This document shows, one piece after another, positions 58,337 through 64,000 of a stretch of DNA of 64,000 bases. Position 1 is the stretch's first letter, and each line of letters opens with the position of its first letter. The notes beneath the pieces were generated by a model. The model worked only from the letters and a program-made list of their open reading frames with translations, was not told where the DNA came from and did no database searches. Origin of the DNA: Ruegeria atlantica (GTDB taxonomy: Bacteria; Pseudomonadota; Alphaproteobacteria; Rhodobacterales; Rhodobacteraceae); assembly GCF_013032005.1 (NCBI RefSeq), contig NZ_WQBE01000009.1:62001-126000 (forward strand), written 5' to 3'. Made by a program: the position numbers and the translations under genes.

Positions 58337-59338
58337 CTACTTTTTCCGGAAAGCAGTCGGTGTCATTCCGGTCTGGCTTCGAAAAAAGCGAGTGAAGTGC
58401 GACTTGTCGGAATAACCGAGCATCAAACCAATCTCCGCAATTGTCATCTGGCCTTCTTTGAGGTGCTCCTTGGCGACATCGACACGCAGCCGTTTGACTT
58501 CGCGTGGGAGCGTTGTGCCTTGCCGCTGAAGCGCTTTCAAAAACCGTTCCGGCTGTATTCCCAGTAACCCCGCCATCGCCTCCGGCCCCAAATCGGTTTC
58601 ATCCAGTTTGTCGCGTAATACAGATCGCAAAGCAGCTACCACTGTTACTTCTTCATCTTGTCGATGCGAAGCAACGGGTTTTGCAGAGCCCTCAGAGACA
58701 TGGTGCAAATACAACCATTCCACAGGAAAACTAATTTGCATTCCGGGATCGGCTCCAAGGCCAACCTCGATCCCCTTGTAGTTGATAGGCAGACCATTGA
58801 TGTATCGACTTTCCCATCGCACACGGGAAGAATCCCAAGAATCTCCGACGACGGTCTGCAATAGACGTACATAGATTGCGGCACCAAAACCGGTCACCTG
58901 AATGGGTGGGACAGTTGATTCCTGTTGCCTATCGATACGATAAGTCGCTTTGTCTGCTTCAATGACAAGGTTGTGCCGCACAGAGTTGGACTCCTGCGGG
59001 ACAAGCCCAATAAAGCGAGTAAAAAACTCGAACAGCGTTTTTGTAGATTGCAGGGCTTGAGCGAACGGAGGCCACTCTTGCAGGTCAAACGTCTCCCCTA
59101 CGTTCAGTCCAAGGTATCGATCCCCGGACACGTCTGAGAAGGCATTCACCAAACCGTAGACCAACTCTGAGTGAACGAACACGGATGGGTCAGACAACAG
59201 TTCGGCTTTCAAGCCGACCTGATCCAGTGCTGGTTGCGGATTGATCTTACGTTCGGTGAGATATTGCAGGAACGGAGCAGCTAAGGAGAGGCGAATAAAG
59301 CCCTCGCTATGCTCTTGTGAGGTGGAGTTGAAAGGCAA
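58337..59338 (-). CDS. AraC family regulator with arabinose-binding-like domain
   Basis: A regulator of about 333 residues. The N-terminal domain (Arabinose_bd type) includes LNVGETFDLQEWPPFAQAL; the C-terminal AraC HTH is GPEAMAGLLGIQPERFLKALQRQGTTLPREVKRLRVDVAKEHLKEGQMTIAEIGLMLGYSDKSHFTRFFRSQTGMTPTAFRKK. The start is uncertain: TTG 59338 has GAGG nine bases upstream; the frame runs on to an ATG at 59401 without a ribosome site. Divergent from the amidohydrolase operon, which it probably activates. Confidence 0.83.
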   Translation of the reverse strand: MPFNSTSQEHSEGFIRLSLAAPFLQYLTERKINPQPALDQVGLKAELLSDPSVFVHSELVYGLVNAFSDVSGDRYLGLNVGETFDLQEWPPFAQALQSTKTLFEFFTRFIGLVPQESNSVRHNLVIEADKATYRIDRQQESTVPPIQVTGFGAAIYVRLLQTVVGDSWDSSRVRWESRYINGLPINYKGIEVGLGADPGMQISFPVEWLYLHHVSEGSAKPVASHRQDEEVTVVAALRSVLRDKLDETDLGPEAMAGLLGIQPERFLKALQRQGTTLPREVKRLRVDVAKEHLKEGQMTIAEIGLMLGYSDKSHFTRFFRSQTGMTPTAFRKK

Positions 59339-59477
59339 GCTCGTCACCCTCGTTTGGATTAGTCTTACAATGTGGCCATTTTTGCAGTCACATTCGAACA
59401 TCCTAATGCGAAACTGGCAACCGAGGCAAAGGTTTCCGGGTTACAGTTGGCAAAACATGAATATGAAGGGAGTGCTT

Positions 59478-60875
59478 ATGTCCGGTCTACGAATGTCGCT
59501 TTGCTCGACGGCAATTGTCGCTGCAGGACTTTGTTTTTCAGCGTCCGCGCAGGCTCAGGATCAAGAAGAACTCCAGACGCTGTTTACTAACGTGCATATC
59601 TTCGATGGCGTGAATGAACAGCGTATCGAGAATGCCAGCGTATTGGTCGAGGGCAACCTGATTACGACTGTATCAACTGAAGCGATTGACGCCCCTAATG
59701 CTACGGTTATTGACGGAGAAGGGAGGACACTGACCCCCGGCTTTATTGAAAATCATGCACACCTGATGCTGCCCGGACCCACGTTGCCCGCAATGGAAGC
59801 CAACAGCACTTGGGAAGACCTCGCGATTCACGGCACTCAAATGGCTGAGATGTACTTAATGCAAGGCTTTACCACTGTAAGAGATGCAGGTGGCGCTAAT
59901 GGAGGTCTTCGTCGCGCAATCGACAGCGGGACCATTGCCGGGCCGCGTTTCTACCCTGCGGCTGCTTTTCTAAGTACACGTGGTGGCCATGCTGATTTCG
60001 CCAATTTTACGGCGCCTGTTGGCCAGTCTTCAAACTTCAGCCGTCTGAATATGGCCCAAGAAGTCGACAGTGTCTCCGAAATGTACAAGTTTGCTCGCAA
60101 CAACTTCCGGATGGGAGCAACACAACTGAAGTACATGCAATCAGGCGGTGTAGTTTCAGCGTTTGACCCGTGGCAGTTGTTGGCTGGATCGACGGCAGAA
60201 TTAGAAGCGGCCGTGCAGGTTGCAAACGAATACGAAAGCTACGTCATGGCCCATTCCTACCGCAAGGAAACGATCATGGCGGCACTGAATGCTGGTGTGC
60301 GATCAATTGAACACGGGTTCATGTTTGATTGTGAAATATCAGCGCTGATGGAAGAGAAAGGAGCCTACATCACAACCAATCTCACAGCATTTGATCCAAA
60401 TCTCTTTGATATTCCTGCCATTCGAGATGTCCCAGCCAGCTTACGAAAGGCACAGTCCGCTACGCAGGCTTTTGGCGACTACATAAAAAACATGAATGAG
60501 TGCCCAGCCAAAAGAGGGTTTCACACGGATTGCGTAGGTTCTGTAGCGGCCTGCAATATTCAAATTGCGTATGAAAAACATCTCAATAATGAGTTCTTTG
60601 GCTCCCACGCTTCATTGGTCGCAATGACGTCCACCGGCGGTGAAATCGCCGCTTTGTCGGGGCCGTTTATGAACCCCTATCCCGAAGGCAAATTGGGTGT
60701 GATTGAGGAGGGGGCCTATGCAGACATTCTGCTCATTGACGGCAACCCGCTTGAAGACTTCTCGGTTGTTGGCACGGGTAATCAGTGGTTCGGTGCCGAT
60801 CCGAGGCCTGAAAGCCCAGATACGATCCGCCTGATCATGAAGGACGGCGTCATCTACAAAAACACACTGGATTGA
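59478..60875 (+). CDS. Exported amidohydrolase
   Basis: A 465-residue metal-dependent hydrolase with a signal peptide (CSTAIVAAGLCFSASAQAQ). The binuclear site is complete: HAH in TPGFIENHAHLML, Lys in TQLKYMQSGG, His in VMAHSYRK and SIEHGF, and Asp in GFHTDCVG. It belongs to the imidazolonepropionase-like group, many of which are Xaa-Arg/Lys or cyclic dipeptidases. ATG at 59478 follows AAGGGAG. Together with the membrane dipeptidase at 62890 it suggests periplasmic peptide processing. Confidence 0.85.
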   Translation: MSGLRMSLCSTAIVAAGLCFSASAQAQDQEELQTLFTNVHIFDGVNEQRIENASVLVEGNLITTVSTEAIDAPNATVIDGEGRTLTPGFIENHAHLMLPGPTLPAMEANSTWEDLAIHGTQMAEMYLMQGFTTVRDAGGANGGLRRAIDSGTIAGPRFYPAAAFLSTRGGHADFANFTAPVGQSSNFSRLNMAQEVDSVSEMYKFARNNFRMGATQLKYMQSGGVVSAFDPWQLLAGSTAELEAAVQVANEYESYVMAHSYRKETIMAALNAGVRSIEHGFMFDCEISALMEEKGAYITTNLTAFDPNLFDIPAIRDVPASLRKAQSATQAFGDYIKNMNECPAKRGFHTDCVGSVAACNIQIAYEKHLNNEFFGSHASLVAMTSTGGEIAALSGPFMNPYPEGKLGVIEEGAYADILLIDGNPLEDFSVVGTGNQWFGADPRPESPDTIRLIMKDGVIYKNTLD

Positions 60876-60901
60876 CCTGTCTAAACAGCCGGAGAGTATT
60901 T

Positions 60902-61666
60902 ATGCACCATTGGTTTCGCTCCTTAGTATTTGCAGGGTTGGTTTGGTGTGGTCATCCTGTCATGGCGACGCCAGGAACCGCGTTGGACTGGTCTGACTTA
61001 CCTGACCCGTCCGCGCAGGTCTTTGAAGACCCCTATCGAGATCTCAGCCCCGAACAATTCGACGATGTCCTCTACGTCGTACGACTGCGCGGCAGGCTGC
61101 AGCAGGATAGTGGCAGTGAAGAAGAGAGGCAGAAATGGCAAGGGTTTCTGACCGAGACTGAGGATGCCTTGGCGGCTGATGGAATTGATGTCGACTGGCT
61201 ACTCGATCAGCGAGAGGTTGTAACGGAACGTCGAAGAAAGGCTGGGACGAACGGAAATCTGCAATTCGACGGTCAAATAGTAACACTCGCGGGCTTTGCC
61301 ATTCCTGCTCCGAATGATCCAGACGGTCGGCCTGTCGCATACTTGGTGCCAGAACGAGGGATGTGCAGTCACATGCCTCCACCTCCGCCCAACCAGATGA
61401 TCCGTGTGCGGTTGAACGGGGGCTGGGCACCCAGCTATTTTCATGAACCCGTTCGGCTGACAGGCACGCTAACGATCGATCCGTCTGTTCAGAATATGAT
61501 GGTTGTGGATGGCCAGATGCCCATGAGCGCGACTTTCCAGTTGGAAGCAGAAAGTGTCGAAACTCTGGAAACCAAGGCAGATAGGCTGGAATGGAAGCAG
61601 CGTGCCGCTGATCGCATCCGCGCGGCAGGCAATCGCAAGACCGGCGGGGCAAAGGCGTCTGAATGA
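60902..61666 (+). CDS. DUF3299 exported protein
   Basis: A 254-residue protein with a signal peptide (FAGLVWCGHPVMA). The DUF3299 hallmark is VTLAGFAIPAPNDPDGRPVAYLVPERGMCSHMPPPPPNQMIRV. Function unknown; it is often near metal or redox-active periplasmic proteins. GGAGAG precedes the ATG. It overlaps the porin gene by 4 bases. Confidence 0.82.
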   Translation: MHHWFRSLVFAGLVWCGHPVMATPGTALDWSDLPDPSAQVFEDPYRDLSPEQFDDVLYVVRLRGRLQQDSGSEEERQKWQGFLTETEDALAADGIDVDWLLDQREVVTERRRKAGTNGNLQFDGQIVTLAGFAIPAPNDPDGRPVAYLVPERGMCSHMPPPPPNQMIRVRLNGGWAPSYFHEPVRLTGTLTIDPSVQNMMVVDGQMPMSATFQLEAESVETLETKADRLEWKQRAADRIRAAGNRKTGGAKASE

Positions 61667-62841
61667 TAAGACTTCTGGTTGCCGCATTGAGCATTGCCTT
61701 CGCTGGCACAGCGTCGGCTCAGGGACTATCCGGGCCATCTTCGGTCGAAGCTGATCTAGAGCCCGGAGATGGGCTAACCGACCCACAATATCGTTCCGAT
61801 TTTCCGCGAAATATCGCACCGGGTTGGTTTCAATGGAAAGACCGATTGGCTGTGGGTGGGTTTCGCTTCAACATTGATTACTTGGCATTGGGCCAATCCA
61901 CAAATGCTGATCTGGGAACCGGCGAAGCGGCCAGCGGAATTGCGCGTTTCTACGGTAGTTGGCAGGCAACTGAACGCGGCTCTCTGACATTCAAGATCGA
62001 AGATCGGCACAGCTACACCGATGTTGCCCCACAGTTTTTGGGGCTGGATGGCGGAGCCCTTTCAATCACGGGAACAGCCTTCAACGATAATGGTCTGCTG
62101 CTGACCAATCTGTTCTGGACTCAAAGGGCCGAGAACGGTTCGTGGACGCTGCAAGTTGGCCAGATTGATGTAACGGACTTTGTGGATATCTATGGGTTGG
62201 TCAGCCCCTACAGTGGTTTCCAAAACCTGTCTTTCAATACCAATCCGACTATTAACACACCCAATCAAGGCCTTGGCATTGCCGGTGGGGTAAAGCTGAG
62301 CGAAAACTTTTACGCTGTTGCCAGCGTCTCAGACGCAAACGCCGACCCGTCTGATCCAAACTTTGATGTGTTTAGCGATGGCAATCTCTTCAAATCACTC
62401 GAATTTGGTTACACCTCCGGCTTTGATCGCATCTACTTCGACAACATCCATTTGACCCTCTGGCATGCGGATGCGGCTGACGATGGCAGTCGAGCGGAAG
62501 ATTACGGCGCTGCGTTCTCTGCCGCATGGTTTGTTGACAATAAGTGGATGCCGTTCTTTCGGGCTGGGGCCTCAAAGGGTACCGCAGCGCTTTATGACCG
62601 GTCCGTCTCTGCAGGTCTGGGCTACTATGGTCGCAATACCGATTTGGCCGGGCTGGGCCTGAACTGGGCCGAGGCAAGAGGCATAGACGGTGACCAGTTC
62701 ACGCTCGAAGCATTCTACCGGTTTTCAATCTCGCCCGGACTGCAGATCACGCCATCGCTGCAGTTCATTTCTGACCCGCTGCTGAACCCCAATCAGGATA
62801 GCATTACGCTGTTCGGTCTAAGAACCCGGATCGTTTTCTGA
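61663..62841 (+). CDS. Outer-membrane porin (OprB-like)
   Basis: A 392-residue outer-membrane beta-barrel protein with a signal peptide (VAALSIAFAGTASAQ). Many alternating-hydrophobic strands are visible, for example RGSLTFKIEDRHSYTDV, NGSWTLQVGQIDVTDFVDIYGL and QITPSLQFISDPLLNPNQDSITLFGLRTRIVF, the last ending in Phe as usual for barrel proteins. The C-terminal DPLLNPNQDS and carbohydrate-porin-like pattern suggest OprB. It would admit the substrates of the neighbouring exported hydrolases. Confidence 0.83.
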   Translation: MIRLLVAALSIAFAGTASAQGLSGPSSVEADLEPGDGLTDPQYRSDFPRNIAPGWFQWKDRLAVGGFRFNIDYLALGQSTNADLGTGEAASGIARFYGSWQATERGSLTFKIEDRHSYTDVAPQFLGLDGGALSITGTAFNDNGLLLTNLFWTQRAENGSWTLQVGQIDVTDFVDIYGLVSPYSGFQNLSFNTNPTINTPNQGLGIAGGVKLSENFYAVASVSDANADPSDPNFDVFSDGNLFKSLEFGYTSGFDRIYFDNIHLTLWHADAADDGSRAEDYGAAFSAAWFVDNKWMPFFRAGASKGTAALYDRSVSAGLGYYGRNTDLAGLGLNWAEARGIDGDQFTLEAFYRFSISPGLQITPSLQFISDPLLNPNQDSITLFGLRTRIVF

Positions 62842-62889
62842 GGGGTTCGAATGCGGCGGTAAAAACAAAGCAGTTAATGAGGTAATGTC

Positions 62890-64000
62890 ATGAAGACCAT
62901 GTTGGCCGTAAGCGCTATCGCGATCACTCTAGGTTGCGCACTACACGCGAGCGAGGAAAGCAAGACTTGGGGTGCATCAGAAGAGGCGAAGCAATTCGTA
63001 CAAGACACCATCGTCCTCGGCATGTTGGCCAGCCCCTACGGCACTGGTTGGACCGACTACGATCAGCTTCATACTTACTTCGCGCGCGCTCGGGACAACG
63101 GCATTACGGGACACGAGATGACGCTGGCTGCTGCGGATATGTCGTTTGAAACCCTGCTAGAGCAGCACTATCACTTTCGCTCAGCCATGGCGCAGCAACC
63201 GGAAAACTACCTGATCGTCAATGAAACCCGAGATATCGAAGCCGCCCATATACAAGGCAAGACGGCCGTCATCTGGAACAGCCAAACCGCCACAATCCTG
63301 AACGGCGATCTTAAGAAAATGGCATTGCTAAAGGATATGGGGATCAAAAGTATGATCCTGGCTTACAATGACATTTTCCGAACCGGATCGGGGCAGTTGG
63401 CGGCCTATAACGGACGCGACATTGGTCTGACACCTTGGGGGAAGTCGGTCATCGATGAAATGGTGCGGTTCGGTATCTTGCTCGACCTAAGCCACACGGG
63501 TTCAAAAACGGCCAACGACGCCATGGACTACATGGATGAAAACTATCCCGGCGTGCCATATGTCTATACGCATTCTGTCCCAGCAGGGCTTTATGCGAAC
63601 GAACCCAATGCCACGACACGCGGTTGTTATCGGGCCATTCCCGACGACGAGGCGCTGCGTGCGGCCAAATCGGGCGGCTATATTTCTCCGACCTTCACCG
63701 AATGGATGATGGACGGTGTTTGGCCTGAGGACATCTCACCCGAGCAAGCTGCTGATATGATCGACTACTATGTCCAACTTGTGGGGGTCGACCATGTTGG
63801 GATTGCAACGGACGACATGTTCTCGACTGAACTAGTCGTACAGTTCGCAACTGCAAACGCGAGCATGTACGACGACGGTGGCTACATGATCGATGCGTTC
63901 AACAAAGGGGCCACAGGCAACGGTGAACTTGCCAAAATCCTTGCGGCGATTACCGATGACCTTTGGGCGAAGGGTTATTCCAATGAGGACCTTGCGAAGA
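62890..64000 (+). CDS. Membrane dipeptidase (peptidase M19), truncated by the window end
   Basis: The first 370 residues of a renal-dipeptidase-like zinc hydrolase. The signal region is [18 protein letters not shown], with a Cys that could make it a lipoprotein. Family landmarks are [37 protein letters not shown] (metal His), YTHSVPAG (His) and [14 protein letters not shown] (Asp). GAGG precedes the ATG. The 3' end lies outside the window, so no claim is made about the C-terminus. Confidence 0.88.
   Translation, partial: MKTMLAVSAIAITLGCALHASEESKTWGASEEAKQFVQDTIVLGMLASPYGTGWTDYDQLHTYFARARDNGITGHEMTLAAADMSFETLLEQHYHFRSAMAQQPENYLIVNETRDIEAAHIQGKTAVIWNSQTATILNGDLKKMALLKDMGIKSMILAYNDIFRTGSGQLAAYNGRDIGLTPWGKSVIDEMVRFGILLDLSHTGSKTANDAMDYMDENYPGVPYVYTHSVPAGLYANEPNATTRGCYRAIPDDEALRAAKSGGYISPTFTEWMMDGVWPEDISPEQAADMIDYYVQLVGVDHVGIATDDMFSTELVVQFATANASMYDDGGYMIDAFNKGATGNGELAKILAAITDDLWAKGYSNEDLAK

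Noticed and set aside
1-64000. CRISPR arrays, tRNA or rRNA genes, prophage and intact insertion sequences
   Set aside because: None was recognised on reading the window; the only repeated DNA is the three-copy intergenic element.

Overview
The window is a densely packed alphaproteobacterial chromosome segment. It most likely comes from a Roseobacter-group (Rhodobacterales) organism: three TRAP/ABC carbohydrate-acid uptake loci with FCD-type GntR regulators, a cbb3 oxidase operon, a NorSY-type NO reductase locus and an OxyR/catalase pair sit side by side. The species cannot be named from the sequence. No tRNA, rRNA, CRISPR array or intact insertion sequence was recognised.

Region 1 (1-19140) is a sugar/sugar-acid catabolic island. 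A leftward ribose-type ABC operon (1-2654) and a GntR regulator (2790-3461) face a long rightward operon (3567-14280). That operon encodes an SMP-30 lactonase, a second ABC transporter, two SDR dehydrogenases, a VOC protein, a 2-hydroxyacid dehydrogenase, an RraA-like protein, 2-keto-3-deoxygalactonate kinase and aldolase, a cupin and methylglyoxal synthase. A leftward block (14305-18351) carries an FMN 2-hydroxyacid oxidase and a TRAP transporter, opposite a second GntR gene. Related palindromes (core ATCTGA..TCAGAT) lie in front of each transcription unit.

Region 2 (19965-34903) is a second catabolic locus. A third GntR regulator faces an operon of Gfo/Idh/MocA dehydrogenase, TRAP transporter, a 3-dehydroshikimate-dehydratase-like fusion whose barrel metal site is degenerate, a citryl-CoA-lyase-like protein, two more Gfo/Idh/MocA proteins and an uncharacterised protein. 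A following unit holds a sugar isomerase-like protein, a CoA-acylating aldehyde dehydrogenase and a ThDP enzyme. The set does not match a pathway I know and is the best candidate for an undescribed catabolic route. Two near-identical 8-1-8 palindromes mark its two promoters.

Region 3 (34998-39036) holds a dispersed intergenic repeat, a small island of uncharacterised genes (a Cys/Trp-repeat secreted protein and a small membrane protein, each broken by a one-base homopolymer shift, a possible winged-helix protein and a mini ParB-like protein) and an EamA exporter.

Region 4 (39317-58331) is dominated by oxidative and nitrosative stress functions: an OhrR-like regulator and two mini-catalases; globin-DUF2189-DUF1971-ccoNOQP; an NsrR-like Rrf2 regulator; norS-norY-senC-orf1 with a formate/nitrite-type channel and a cytochrome c; then oxyR-katA. 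Three 11-1-11 palindromes connect the globin/cbb3 operon, the Rrf2 gene and the nor operon into one apparent NO-responsive regulon. A redoxin, a secreted protein, a Cys-rich MarR regulator and a MOSC protein follow.

Region 5 (58337-64000) has an AraC regulator divergent from an amidohydrolase, a DUF3299 protein, an outer-membrane porin-like protein and a membrane dipeptidase cut by the window edge.
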